In this document: in pieces, positions 1 through 8,920 of the stretch | How positions within the stretch are numbered: the first letter of the stretch is position 1 | How the letters are laid out: the number at the start of each line of letters is the position of its first letter | From: Tunicatimonas sp964551335 | GTDB lineage: Bacteria > Bacteroidota > Bacteroidia > Cytophagales > Cyclobacteriaceae | Length of the DNA: 64,000 bases | Direction of reading: 5' to 3' | Assembly: GCA_964551335.1 (NCBI GenBank) | Contig: CAZKCO010000011.1 | Location: 124,001-188,000, forward strand | Notes under the pieces: model-generated | What the model was told of the DNA's origin: nothing | Databases searched by the model: none | What the model saw: the letters and a program-made list of their open reading frames with translations, nothing else | Position numbers and translations under genes: made by a program

Positions 1-382
1 AGCCCTCGTCGTGCTCCATATAGCGAATGGAAAACACGTGTACAATCCAAGAAACCAGCGTTACCGCCAGCAGCATAAGCGCCGCCATCCGGTTCACCTG
101 CACGCCCACCGTAAACGGGTAAGCAAAGGAGGAAGTAGGTATCTCAAACCAGATCATCCGGCTGTGGGCCGGGTTGCCCCACCAAACGGCCTGAAAAACG
201 AGGGCAGCGGCCAGCACCGATCCTAATAAAAAGCCCGAAGCTACCCAGGCGCTTATTTCACCTGATTTGTTGCGTATGAGGCTGAGCCAGATAAAATTAA
301 GCAGCGGAATAAACAGCACTACCAGGGCCAGCAGCGTACTGTGGGTCAGGGGAATAGACTGGTATAGGTAGGTATAATCCAA
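1..382 (-). CDS. nuoL: NADH-quinone oxidoreductase subunit L, N-terminal part (partial)
   Basis: The reverse strand encodes an open frame running off the left edge. It has hydrophobic segments and the motif VHVFSIRYMEHDEG, which matches the conserved early region of NuoL/ND5, the proton-pumping antiporter-like membrane subunit of respiratory complex I. About 127 residues are visible. An in-frame TAA lies four codons upstream of a TTG at 380-382, and no ATG lies between them, so TTG is the likely start. The hairpin at 433-463 separates it from the gene upstream. Other Mrp/NuoM-type antiporter subunits are possible but fit this motif less well. Confidence 0.8.
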   Translation of the reverse strand, partial: MDYTYLYQSIPLTHSTLLALVVLFIPLLNFIWLSLIRNKSGEISAWVASGFLLGSVLAAALVFQAVWWGNPAHSRMIWFEIPTSSFAYPFTVGVQVNRMAALMLLAVTLVSWIVHVFSIRYMEHDEG

Positions 383-432
383 GCGCTTACTGGGTTAGTC
401 AGCGCCAAAGCTACGGGGGAAACTCATAAAAA

Positions 433-463
433 AAAACCCTGAACGCAATTGCCTCAGGGTTTT
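433..463 (-). terminator. Rho-independent-type hairpin after the aminotransferase gene
   Basis: A 10-bp perfect stem (433-442 with 454-463) encloses an 11-nt loop. Read leftward, the stem is followed by a long T run. It lies 46 bases past the stop of the HisC-like gene and before nuoL, which suits termination of leftward transcription. Confidence 0.75.
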
Positions 464-508
464 CAGGTCAGTAGGTAGACTGATATGAAGAAATTAAATG
501 TTTTCGAT

Positions 509-1708
509 TTACGCTAGCTTATTAAATGCTTCGGCAAAATATTCCATGTCCTGCATGGTGCCAATGCTTACCCGGCACCACTCCTGATCCGAGAAGCTCC
601 ACGAGCGTACACTCACTCCCTGCTTCAGCATATCCTGCCGAAACTGCTCACTATTCGATTGCAGTGGGAAGAGCATAAAATTGGTGACCGACGGAATGTA
701 GTCGTAATTTGCGTCAGTCAGGGTTTTTATCAAGAAACCCTTCGACTTCTGGTTCATTTCCTTGGCATAGTCCTGATAAGCGGTATCCTTAAAGGAGGCA
801 ATGGCTGCTGCGGCTGAAGGACTGGAGATATTTCCGGCACTGTTGCTGTACTTACTCATCTTCTCAATGGCTTCCGGTTGGGCCAGGGTGTAGCCAATAC
901 GCAAGCCGGCGAATGCGTGCAGTTTGGAGAACGTACGCGTCACAATCACATCGTAGCCCTCGGCCACCAGGTCGGCCATTGAATATCTTTTAGGATCATC
1001 GGTATAGTCAATGTAGGCCTCGTCAATGAACACCGGCTTTTTCTTGGATACTTCCTTACAGAATGCCCGCAATTCGTCCGGGTCGCATACCGTACCGGTT
1101 GGGTTATTCGGATTGCAGATGTAGACCAGACTATGATCACTGGAAACGGCCTCAGCCAAACGATCCAGATCGTGAACGTAGTCTTTGGTAAGCGGTACCG
1201 TATCCCACTCCGCTCCCAGGCTTTGGGCCCGACGGATAAGCGACATATACGTAGGTTCGGCCGATAGTATTTTTCCTCCGTTCTGGCCGTAGGCAATAGA
1301 AGCAGCCAGCAGCAACTCGGTAGATCCGGCGCCTAGCATTACCTGGGTAGGCCGAGTCCCCCAGCGGGTTTCTTCTCTTTCGGTCAGTTCAAAATGATCC
1401 GCCAGCAACTGGGCAAACTCGGTTTTGCTCTCCCGTCCGTAGCGGAAACTGGTATCGATCTCGCCCATCAGCGCTTCTTTCGCTTTCTTGCTGGGCCCAA
1501 ACGGATTTTCGTTAGATGAAATCCGGGCTTTCAGTTTGGGCATCCCACTTAGCAGTGCTTCTTCATCGTCGTAGGGAGCGTATAAACGCGCTGCTACCTG
1601 CTGAGAAGCCTGAGCATAATTGATCGATAGGGTAGAACTAAATCCCAATCCACCCGCAAATAATGCGCTGGACTTGAGCCAGTTTCGGCGATTCATGGAG
1701 GTTGACAT
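509..1708 (-). CDS. Tat-exported histidinol-phosphate aminotransferase-like PLP enzyme
   Basis: This is a class I/II fold aminotransferase of the HisC type, 399 residues. The PLP-binding lysine is K262 in TFSKLHAFAGLRIGY. The aspartate that contacts the pyridine nitrogen is in FIDEAY (about 229), preceded by CNPNNPTG. The N-terminus carries a twin-arginine signal (NRRNWLKSSA) and a hydrophobic stretch to about residue 35, so the folded, cofactor-loaded protein should be exported. HisC proper is cytoplasmic and no his genes are nearby, so a role in histidine synthesis is doubtful. The substrate is unknown. A perfect -7 box lies about 50 bases upstream of the start. Confidence 0.85.
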   Translation of the reverse strand: MSTSMNRRNWLKSSALFAGGLGFSSTLSINYAQASQQVAARLYAPYDDEEALLSGMPKLKARISSNENPFGPSKKAKEALMGEIDTSFRYGRESKTEFAQLLADHFELTEREETRWGTRPTQVMLGAGSTELLLAASIAYGQNGGKILSAEPTYMSLIRRAQSLGAEWDTVPLTKDYVHDLDRLAEAVSSDHSLVYICNPNNPTGTVCDPDELRAFCKEVSKKKPVFIDEAYIDYTDDPKRYSMADLVAEGYDVIVTRTFSKLHAFAGLRIGYTLAQPEAIEKMSKYSNSAGNISSPSAAAAIASFKDTAYQDYAKEMNQKSKGFLIKTLTDANYDYIPSVTNFMLFPLQSNSEQFRQDMLKQGVSVRSWSFSDQEWCRVSIGTMQDMEYFAEAFNKLA

Positions 1709-1755
1709 AAGGCTGGTTGATTGTAAGGCGATAAAATTTCCTTTTAGTATTTACG

Positions 1756-1787
1756 CAAATGTATAGTTAATTTATAATGCAAATCAA
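1756..1787 (-). promoter_or_regulatory. Bacteroidota-type promoter for the Tat aminotransferase
   Basis: On the reverse strand TACATTTG (1756-1763) matches the -7 consensus TAnnTTTG. A TTTG (1780-1783) and an overlapping TTG (1785-1787) lie upstream, with spacers of 16 and 21 bases. The predicted transcription start near 1749 gives a leader of about 40 bases. Confidence 0.55.
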
Positions 1788-1843
1788 GTATTTATCAGAA
1801 TAAAATTCTGAGATAATAGGTATTTTCATTAATATATCACTTA

Positions 1844-2353
1844 TCACATATTCAATTTCAAATAAATAACGTCCGGTAGGGGGTTGCTGTAATAAGCCGG
1901 AATTTCAACAAAGCCCAATGATTGATAAAGCTTCTGCGCTGACTTCATCATTTTCAACGTATCCAGTACCATGGTGGTATAGCCTAACTCCTTTCCCGCT
2001 TGAATGACCTGCTTCGCTAAAACCACTCCGATTCCTTTTCCCCGAAATTTATCTTCTACGAACAGTCGCTTCATTTCGCAGGTTGAGGAGCTGAGTTTCC
2101 GTACTCCTACACATCCGGCCGGAGTGTTGTCTATTAAAGCCAGTAGCAGTCTACCTTCGCTCCCACCGTACATCTGCGGAAGTGACTCTAACTCCTGCGC
2201 AAAGTTCTGATAGCTCAGGTCCACTCCTAGCCAGTCGGCGTACACCAAAAACAACTGCCGGGCCACGGTAAATTGCTCGGACGTGCGAGCTACTACTATC
2301 TTAACCGGCAAGGTCGATTCGGAAGAAGAGGCTTTCACAGATTGCGTTTTCAA
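1844..2353 (-). CDS. GNAT family N-acetyltransferase
   Basis: A 169-residue protein with a GCN5-related acetyltransferase fold. The acetyl-CoA pyrophosphate-binding motif RGKGIG is at about 104-109, after the strand EMKRLFVED. It is followed by AKQVIQAGKELGYTTMVLDTL and YQSLGFVEIPAYY, typical of the C-terminal half. It transfers an acetyl group from acetyl-CoA to an unidentified amine. The first 17 residues look non-conserved and low in complexity. The start codon lies only 7 bases from the end of a MITE-like element, so that insertion may have altered its promoter or N-terminus. Confidence 0.85.
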   Translation of the reverse strand: MKTQSVKASSSESTLPVKIVVARTSEQFTVARQLFLVYADWLGVDLSYQNFAQELESLPQMYGGSEGRLLLALIDNTPAGCVGVRKLSSSTCEMKRLFVEDKFRGKGIGVVLAKQVIQAGKELGYTTMVLDTLKMMKSAQKLYQSLGFVEIPAYYSNPLPDVIYLKLNM

Positions 2354-2360
2354 TTTTTCC

Positions 2361-2523
2361 AGGGTGTGTTGACATATGAATTAACGAGGGATTTGGAGAC
2401 TATTTTTAGGCCAATGAAGACACTTGAGAAGGGCAATGCCTTAGCATTGGCCGCCGAAAGTAACGCATAGTGGCTTAAAAAGAGGCCAAAATCGCCGTTC
2501 AAATTTATATGTTAACACACCCT
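2361..2523. mobile_element. 163-bp MITE-like element with 22-bp terminal inverted repeats
   Basis: The ends 2361-2382 and 2502-2523 are inverted repeats of 22 bp with 2 mismatches, beginning AGGGTGTGTT. The interior has no convincing gene but has a second palindrome (CAATGC...GCATTG near 2433-2448, extendable to GGCCAATG...CATTGGCC). This is the architecture of a non-autonomous miniature inverted-repeat transposable element. No clear target-site duplication flanks it, so it may be old or may use an unusual target. The mobilising IS family was not identified. Confidence 0.65.
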
Positions 2524-2553
2524 AAAATTAGTCTAGCCTGCGGGATAATTCTA

Positions 2554-2562
2554 TACATTTTG
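2554..2562 (+). promoter_or_regulatory. Possible -7 box for the asparagine-synthetase-like gene
   Basis: TACATTTTG resembles TAnnTTTG with one extra T. A transcription start about 7 bases downstream would overlap the ATG at 2564, favouring the second ATG at 2579 as the real start. This is weak on its own. Confidence 0.25.
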
Positions 2563-2578
2563 TATGCTTGCACCAACT

Positions 2579-4462
2579 ATGTGCGGCTTTCACCTCATTA
2601 TCGCCAAGAAAAAATCAACGGCTAACATTGACCAGGCACTGGAGCGAATGATGCAGGCGAGTGCTTACCGGGGGCCGGATGCCAACCGTGCGCTGCACTG
2701 GCAGGATAACCGTCAGCAGATTTATCTGGGTGCCCAACGGCTAAAGATTACCGATCTCAGCGACCGGGCCAATCAACCCTTCGTTTCACCCGACGAACGT
2801 TACGCACTGCTGTATAACGGGGAGCTATACAACTTTTATGAGCTTCGTAACCGGCTGCTGGCTCAAGGCGAAACGTTTAGCACTTACTCGGATACCGAAG
2901 TAGTGCTGAAAATGCTCACCCGTCAGGGCCCTGCGGCTTTGCAAGCATTTGAAGGCATGTTCGCCCTGGCTTTTTATGACCGCCGGGAAGAGAGCTTACT
3001 GTTAGCCCGCGATACTTTCGGCATTAAACCACTGTACTACGCCGAAACAGATTCTCTCTTTCTGGCCTCTTCCTCCTCCCGCAGTTTAGCCGTATCCGGA
3101 CTGGTTTCTACCGAAATTGATCCGGAACAGATTGATCACTATCTGTACTTCCGCTACCCCCAGAAGGGGCGAACGCTGTACCAACAAATTCATCCGCTAC
3201 CTGAAAAAAGTTACCTATCGCTGTCGCCCGAACAAAATACTCAAATTCAACAATATGCACCGCCTTCGCCTCCGGCAAATGAGCAGCCTCCTGCTACCAC
3301 TGAGTTACTGCATCAAACCGAAGAGTTATTGAAAGACGCCGTACTTAGGCATATTGCTACCGACGTGCCTACCGGGTTATTTCTGAGTGGCGGAGTTGAC
3401 TCCACGCTACTTTTGGCGCTAATAAAAGAAACCGGAGCTCCGCCGATTCCTACTTTCTCCATCGTCAACGACGCTAAAGAAAAAAACTTCGGCACCCGGG
3501 ATTATCACTACTCCCGCCTGGCTGCTGAGCAGTACGGCAGCTATCATCAGGAAGTACCCCTTAACTCATTGCTCTTCACCACCCACTTTGAGGATTTTGT
3601 TCGCAAGATGGATCAGCCAGTGGGTGACAGCGGAGCGATGATGACCTACCTCCTCTCTCAGCAAGCAAGCCAGCGGGTGAAAGTGGTGCTTTCCGGGGCT
3701 GGGGCCGACGAACTGTTTGGTGGCTACAACCGACACGCCGCTTACTATTTTTACCTAAAACACTACCGATGGTTTACCAAGCTGCGTGGATTGGGCAAAA
3801 GTGCTGCCACCTTACTTCCCACCGGTTTTCCTCATCCGTTCCGCAAAACCTTTCGGCTTTTGAAGAAATACGCCCATTCTGTATCCGATGATCCGGCCAC
3901 TACTTTTCAGCAGTTTATCGGATTTCCGGCACTAGGCGCTCCTTCCTTCAACTCTACAATAACTGGGTCTGTATTACCCGCAGATCCGAATTTTGTAGAA
4001 CATTACTTGTTTTCGGCCCTGGAGCACGACCAGCGTTATTACCTGATTGAGGACGTACTGCAAATTAGCGATCGCAGCAGCATGGCCCACAGTCTGGAAC
4101 TTAGAGTCCCTTACTTGGATGCGCCGGTAGTACGTTATATTCAATCGCTTCCAGCAATATTTCGTATTCTACCGGGTAAAAAGTGGATACTGAAACAATT
4201 ACTGAGCCGCTACGGTGGGCAGCCCTACATCCGCCGGGCCAAAGAGGGATTTGGCCTGCCCTTCGGCCACTGGCTACGCCACGAATCACTTCCGGTGGTT
4301 CAGCAATATCTGGATGATCCTCAACAGCCCATCTATCAATTTATTTCTCCCGAAAAGACCCGACATCTACTTAAGATGCACCGGAGCGGTCGCCACGATT
4401 TTAGTGCGGAAATCTGGTTGTTGTTGTTGCTATCGGCCTGGCTATCACTCCACGTTGAATAA
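2579..4462 (+). CDS. asnB: Asparagine synthetase (glutamine-hydrolysing)-like amidotransferase
   Basis: The ATG at 2579 is chosen over the one at 2564 because class II glutamine amidotransferases need a cysteine directly after the initiator Met, and this start gives MCGFHL. Residues 1 to about 200 form the glutaminase domain (NGELYNFYELR, FGIKPLYY). The synthetase domain has the PP-loop SGGVDS at about 270-275, LSGAGADELFGGYNRH and KEGFGLPFGHWLR. It releases ammonia from glutamine and amidates an adenylated carboxylate, normally aspartate. The next gene is a glycosyltransferase, so it could instead amidate a sugar acid in a surface glycan, as some AsnB/WbpS-like proteins do. Confidence 0.88.
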   Translation: MCGFHLIIAKKKSTANIDQALERMMQASAYRGPDANRALHWQDNRQQIYLGAQRLKITDLSDRANQPFVSPDERYALLYNGELYNFYELRNRLLAQGETFSTYSDTEVVLKMLTRQGPAALQAFEGMFALAFYDRREESLLLARDTFGIKPLYYAETDSLFLASSSSRSLAVSGLVSTEIDPEQIDHYLYFRYPQKGRTLYQQIHPLPEKSYLSLSPEQNTQIQQYAPPSPPANEQPPATTELLHQTEELLKDAVLRHIATDVPTGLFLSGGVDSTLLLALIKETGAPPIPTFSIVNDAKEKNFGTRDYHYSRLAAEQYGSYHQEVPLNSLLFTTHFEDFVRKMDQPVGDSGAMMTYLLSQQASQRVKVVLSGAGADELFGGYNRHAAYYFYLKHYRWFTKLRGLGKSAATLLPTGFPHPFRKTFRLLKKYAHSVSDDPATTFQQFIGFPALGAPSFNSTITGSVLPADPNFVEHYLFSALEHDQRYYLIEDVLQISDRSSMAHSLELRVPYLDAPVVRYIQSLPAIFRILPGKKWILKQLLSRYGGQPYIRRAKEGFGLPFGHWLRHESLPVVQQYLDDPQQPIYQFISPEKTRHLLKMHRSGRHDFSAEIWLLLLLSAWLSLHVE

Positions 4463-4663
4463 AAAATTTTTCGTCAGCAACAGCTTAACAAATAACCGTT
4501 TTTGTCGTTAATCAAATGCCAGATCAACAACCTTCACTGGATTTACCAAAATTCAAAAAATTGTCGGGGTGAAATCAGAATTTCATTAGGCAACTAACAG
4601 AATTTCGTTGTATTTTACGTTTCCGTTTTCATTTTTTCAGAACCACTTTCTAGCACTCAGGTT

Positions 4664-5884
4664 ATGCACATTCTTTACATCCACCAGTACTTCAAAACCC
4701 CCGAAGAAGGTGGTGCCATACGCTCTTACTACCTGGCCAAAGGTTTGGTAGAAGCCGGTCATAAAGTAACGATGATCACCTCGCACAATGAGCTTACATA
4801 CAAAAAAATGCTGGTGGATGGCATCTACGTGCATTATTTACCGGTGCCCTATTCCCAGGATTTCTCCAAATGGAAACGAGTTCAGGCTTTTTTGTGGTTT
4901 GCCTGGTACGCTTGTTTGAAAGCCCCGTTATTTAAGCACGCTGATCGCGTTTACGCTACTTCCACCCCACTTACGGTAGGCTTAGCCGCTCTGTATTACC
5001 GCTGGCGGTACCGCATTCCTTATCTTTTTGAGGTACGCGACCTGTGGCCGGAGGCTCCGGTGCAAATGGGGGTTTTTCGTAACCGCTGGCTGATCAGATA
5101 TCTTCGAAACTGGGAAAAACGGATTTATCGGCAGGCCCGGTCCCTCGTGGCCTTGTCGCCTGATATCGAGCGCCATATTCGCCGAATTGTACCCCGTAAA
5201 CCTATCTACCTAATCCCGAACATGTCCGACTGCCAGTTCTTCCGAAAATCGGAGCGTAATATCTACCATGAGGTGCAGTTCAGGGTTGAGAACAAATTTG
5301 TGGTTACCTACTTTGGGGCTATCGGCCAGGTAAACCACCTGGAATATCTATTGGCCGCAGCTGAGGCCTGTCAGGACAAAGGGTTGAGCGGAGTGCATTT
5401 TCTGGTAGTAGGGCAGGGAAGTGAACTTCCGAATCTGAAGAAAATATCGGCCAAACGAAAACTCACTAATATTTCCTTCATTGATCATCAGAATAAATAC
5501 GGGTTGCTGTCAGTACTAAATGTTACTGATGCGGCTTATCTCTCTTTTGCTGATTGCCCGGTACTGCAATCGAATAGTCCTAATAAGTTCTTTGATGCGC
5601 TGGCCGCCGGAAAAATGTGCATCACCAATACTCCCGGCTGGGTTGCCCAATTGGTGGAAGATAACTGCTGCGGATTCTACGCCCATCCCAAACAACCCGA
5701 AAAGTTTGTAACCCAATTGGCTCCCTTCGTGACCGATCGCTCGCTACTCGATGCCTTCCAGAGCAACGCCCGATCCCTGGCTGAGCGGGAATTTGCGAAG
5801 GAAAAGCAGATTGAAGTGCTCCGACATGCGTTAGAAGAGTCCAATCAGCCAGCCCCGGCTAAGGCCTATACTTTGCTTGTATAA
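4664..5884 (+). CDS. GT4-type glycosyltransferase (WbuB-like)
   Basis: A 406-residue GT-B fold glycosyltransferase. The N-terminal domain begins MHILYIHQYFKTPEEGGA, which resembles WbuB/WecA-linked GT4 enzymes. Two alternating domains meet near residue 210, where VVTYFGAIGQVNHLEYLL starts the nucleotide-sugar-binding half. The conserved region SPNKFFDALAAGKMC is the GT4 donor-binding motif. It probably adds a sugar to a lipid-linked surface polysaccharide in the cytoplasm. It follows the amidotransferase by about 200 bases with no polymerase or flippase nearby. Its 3' end overlaps the convergent gldB by 26 bp. Confidence 0.85.
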   Translation: MHILYIHQYFKTPEEGGAIRSYYLAKGLVEAGHKVTMITSHNELTYKKMLVDGIYVHYLPVPYSQDFSKWKRVQAFLWFAWYACLKAPLFKHADRVYATSTPLTVGLAALYYRWRYRIPYLFEVRDLWPEAPVQMGVFRNRWLIRYLRNWEKRIYRQARSLVALSPDIERHIRRIVPRKPIYLIPNMSDCQFFRKSERNIYHEVQFRVENKFVVTYFGAIGQVNHLEYLLAAAEACQDKGLSGVHFLVVGQGSELPNLKKISAKRKLTNISFIDHQNKYGLLSVLNVTDAAYLSFADCPVLQSNSPNKFFDALAAGKMCITNTPGWVAQLVEDNCCGFYAHPKQPEKFVTQLAPFVTDRSLLDAFQSNARSLAEREFAKEKQIEVLRHALEESNQPAPAKAYTLLV

Positions 5885-6851
5885 AAATCTGCTGAGCGTC
5901 AGCCTCCTGCATGATCTCAGGTAGCTCTTTACCGGTTTTTTCCTCATACGATTGTATAATCTGCCAGCCCAACCAACGCCCTATCCGCCCCGGAATCTTT
6001 GCGTTAATCTCTATGGTACTCGGTCTTTCGCCTACGTAGCGAGGCTTTACTATATGGCTGGTTTCATACAGCAACTCATTATCAATAAAGTGTGACCAGA
6101 TCATGGCGGTGTTTTCCTCTATGGTAGTAATCTCGTTGGTTTCGTAGCCAGCGAGCAGCGTATTAGGGAGGCAAGGCATGACTTGCTGCACAAAGTAATA
6201 GCTCTTGCCGTAGTAGAGCATCTCGGCTAATAGGCTATTATCAGCCGGATTAGTTCGGTTAAACCGGTTGGAGAGAATCATAATACAGCTCGGTACAATG
6301 TAATCGGGGCTGTACCGACCCAGCATATAATCGTGCACCTGCGGACGAAAGCGCGCTTTTTCCCCTACGAAAAAATCGAGACTAATGACAATCAGGCTAT
6401 CGCTCACCAGTAGATCATCACCCATACTACCTAACCCGGTGAAGGTAGTATAGATTTTGGGTGGGGTGAAATTGGGGTAATAGTACTTTATATGGCGAAA
6501 GGCTTGAGCGAAATCGGTTTCTAGCGTTTCCAAATCAGCAAAAACCTCTCGGGTTTGCTGGTAGAGGGTATCGATAGCGGGATTCTGCGTAATGCGAAAA
6601 TATTCTTCGTAGTACAGCGAATCGTCGGGGCTTCCCGTTAAATTAGCGTAGCGAGCCAGATAACTAGGGTGGTTTTTAAGCAGCCTTTGGATTTCTTGAG
6701 GCGACTGAGCCTGGTAGAGGCTTTCTTCCAAACGGATAATTTCTACATCAATCGATATATCTGAAACATCCACCGAACTTGAACAGTTATCCGATTCGCA
6801 GGAAAACAAGCCGAAAGTGGCTAACACGACAAGAATTAATATCAGACGCAT
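5859..6851 (-). CDS. gldB: Gliding motility lipoprotein GldB
   Basis: A 330-residue lipoprotein with a lipobox ending at C18 (FGLFSC). It has the GldB pattern: a DVSDISIDVEIIRLEESLY opening, a LIVISLDFFVGE segment, a central YYFVQQVMPCLPNTLLAGY stretch and a C-terminal RIGRWLGWQIIQSYEEK. GldB is an essential accessory of the Bacteroidota gliding/T9SS system on the periplasmic side of a membrane. The gene is monocistronic here, divergent from the beta-barrel gene by 46 bases. The T9SS cargo gene at 10065-13598 is consistent with an active secretion system. Confidence 0.85.
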   Translation of the reverse strand: MRLILILVVLATFGLFSCESDNCSSSVDVSDISIDVEIIRLEESLYQAQSPQEIQRLLKNHPSYLARYANLTGSPDDSLYYEEYFRITQNPAIDTLYQQTREVFADLETLETDFAQAFRHIKYYYPNFTPPKIYTTFTGLGSMGDDLLVSDSLIVISLDFFVGEKARFRPQVHDYMLGRYSPDYIVPSCIMILSNRFNRTNPADNSLLAEMLYYGKSYYFVQQVMPCLPNTLLAGYETNEITTIEENTAMIWSHFIDNELLYETSHIVKPRYVGERPSTIEINAKIPGRIGRWLGWQIIQSYEEKTGKELPEIMQEADAQQIFIQAKYRP

Positions 6852-6897
6852 ACAATTTTTTTCAAAAAAACGGATTTTTATCTAAAATAATTTAGCG

Positions 6898-7521
6898 ATG
6901 ACGCGATTCATTCTCCTCCTTTTATTAGTTATATCTTACACTGGGGCCCAGGCTCAGGTTAAATTGGGTGTTCAGTTGTCCCCTACACTCTCTTTTAATC
7001 GCATAGACGACGACGAAGCGCTGATTGGAACAAATAACGATGGAGTAGGAGGGCGGCTTATGGCGGGTATCCTGGCTGATTATATGTTTCAGGAAAACTA
7101 TTATGTCTCCAGCGGGCTTTTCTTTACACCTAAACGAGTAGGGCTTAAAACCAGTACTAATTCGGTTGAGGAAGCCTACCGCCTGCACTACCTGCAAATA
7201 CCCGCTACGATAAAGCTCTTTACGAATGAGATTGCCCTGGATACCCGGGTATATTTTCAAGCTGGTTTTACCCTTGAGATAAAAATCCTGGAAGACAATA
7301 TTAGCGATGATGCCAACTTGATCACTGATTTTAAACCCATTGATTCTTCTCTTTTACTTGGAACCGGCGTGGAGCATCAGTTTGGTTACAGTACTATTGT
7401 TTTCGGTGGATTCAGTTATCGCCGAGGGCTAGTAAACGTAGTAAAAAGTACCGATGCTACACTGGGTGATCTAATTATCAAAGATGATCTCTTTAGTCTG
7501 GATTTGGGAGTTAAGTTTTAA
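6898..7521 (+). CDS. Outer-membrane beta-barrel protein (PorT/OMP_b-brl_2-like)
   Basis: A 207-residue protein with a signal peptide cleaved near residue 19 (TGAQAQ). The rest alternates beta-strands as in small outer-membrane barrels, with LHYLQIPATIKLF (a hallmark of the PorT-like family) and a C-terminal aromatic residue (LDLGVKF). It should sit in the outer membrane. Its position back to back with gldB makes a gliding/T9SS-related job plausible, but barrels of this family have many roles. Confidence 0.7.
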   Translation: MTRFILLLLLVISYTGAQAQVKLGVQLSPTLSFNRIDDDEALIGTNNDGVGGRLMAGILADYMFQENYYVSSGLFFTPKRVGLKTSTNSVEEAYRLHYLQIPATIKLFTNEIALDTRVYFQAGFTLEIKILEDNISDDANLITDFKPIDSSLLLGTGVEHQFGYSTIVFGGFSYRRGLVNVVKSTDATLGDLIIKDDLFSLDLGVKF

Positions 7522-8149
7522 GTAAACTCATTAGATTCAGTAGTAACTTCTCACTTACGACCTATTGTGGATAACTTGGGCGATCATCAGCTTGATGGTT
7601 TACATCATTCGGATGACAACCTACCGGAGTAGTTATCTCAAACGTATAGCGAACGAATAATCTGAATCAGGGCACTAGCATGAGCTAGTCTTTACTGTAA
7701 TTTTATCGATGATACAATAACATCGCTTCCATTATTCATCCAGTTATTTCATTAGCACTTTCGTAATTTGAAATAATCGGGGTAAATCGTTACCAGGGAG
7801 TTGTGTCAGTACTGATTATACCAAAACGATGAATGCCCGTTGATTCAACTTTCGTGAGAATCCTTTTTATTAGTTCTCGGGGTGTCTGTTGCAAACCCTT
7901 CTATCCCCATAGATAGCTGCTACTGTATCAGTCTCATTTTGTCTCGTTCTCTTGGATATGCTGGTTTGTATCTGGTTCGCTATAAGAAAGCCACAAGAAT
8001 TATAGCTAATACTCCTGCTTCCCTCAGTGCAATCCGGTAAAAAGTTACTTGTTGCTTCATTTCCTACATCCGTACTAAACTTGCCTAGTTACTACGTTTT
8101 TCAACTCTCACTTATCTTACCTTGCGTCTATATCATTACCTATGCTCTC
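7522..8149. other. Long non-coding stretch
   Basis: About 630 bases lie between the beta-barrel gene and the internal ATG chosen for the coiled-coil gene. I see no coding frame with family resemblance, no tRNA, no strong hairpin and no clear TAnnTTTG box. A long leader for the next gene is possible. Confidence 0.5.
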
Positions 8150-8791
8150 ATGAAAAAGGTTTCTAAATCGCAGGCTTATTTATTGTACCGGGTACAGGTA
8201 ACTACCGAAGCAGCCCTTACGGTGCCTGAGTTGCAAGAGGTGCTAAAACACTATAATTTTCCTGCGAAGAAAGTACAAGTAGGCCAGCAGTTGCTCAATA
8301 ACGTGAAAGAATTACAGGTTCAACAAGAGCAACTACAAAAAAAGTCACAAAAAGCTCAGCAAAACTTACGTGATGCCCGCACTGCCATGCAATCACTTTA
8401 TGCCTCACATTTGGAAATTGCTCGCTTCGTCTACCGCAAAGACAAAGAAATGCAGAACAGATTGGGGCTCAATGGAAGTCGGGCTCGTCAGTACAACGCC
8501 TGGCTGAATCAGGTAAAGAAATTCTACCACAACATTGATGCTGAGAAGGTAGCTAAGTACGATCTACCTGATACCGAAATTACACTAGCTAGAGAGAAGA
8601 TCGATGACTTAATAACCCTGGAAGTACGCCGTAATGATGCGCGTCGCCGAGCCCAGCAGGCTAGCCAGGCCAAGCGAGAGGCTTTTCTCACACTACGCGA
8701 GTGGTACTATCGCTTTATGCGAGTATCGAAGGTAGCTTGCGAGTATGATCCTCAACTAATGGAATCGTTGGGAGTAGTAGTACCCTCATAA
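8150..8791 (+). CDS. Coiled-coil protein of unknown function
   Basis: I do not recognise this family. The ATG at 8150 gives 213 residues beginning MKKVSKSQAYLLYRVQ. An upstream in-frame start at 8027 would add 41 residues that look like untranslated leader. The product is highly charged and helical, with heptad-like Gln/Leu/Lys stretches at about 45-90 (LQVQQEQLQKKSQKAQQNL) and an Arg-rich helix near 165-185. There is no signal peptide or membrane segment, so it is probably cytoplasmic. The DUF4112 gene follows about 130 bases downstream in the same direction. Confidence 0.6.
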   Translation: MKKVSKSQAYLLYRVQVTTEAALTVPELQEVLKHYNFPAKKVQVGQQLLNNVKELQVQQEQLQKKSQKAQQNLRDARTAMQSLYASHLEIARFVYRKDKEMQNRLGLNGSRARQYNAWLNQVKKFYHNIDAEKVAKYDLPDTEITLAREKIDDLITLEVRRNDARRRAQQASQAKREAFLTLREWYYRFMRVSKVACEYDPQLMESLGVVVPS

Positions 8792-8920
8792 CCGCTACTT
8801 TTCTGGCTTTAGCCAGCGCCCACTTGCAGGCTGTTTTATGTCATTTCTGGCTGATCTTGTTATTCTCCTGATCGCAACTTTTTGCCAGAAAAGAGGTTTA
8901 GTAGGATAAATACTCTAGCT

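Noticed and set aside
2273..2470. 65-codon frame across the GNAT 5' end and the MITE-like element
   Set aside because: It begins antisense inside the GNAT gene and has no domain; the element itself shows no transposase.
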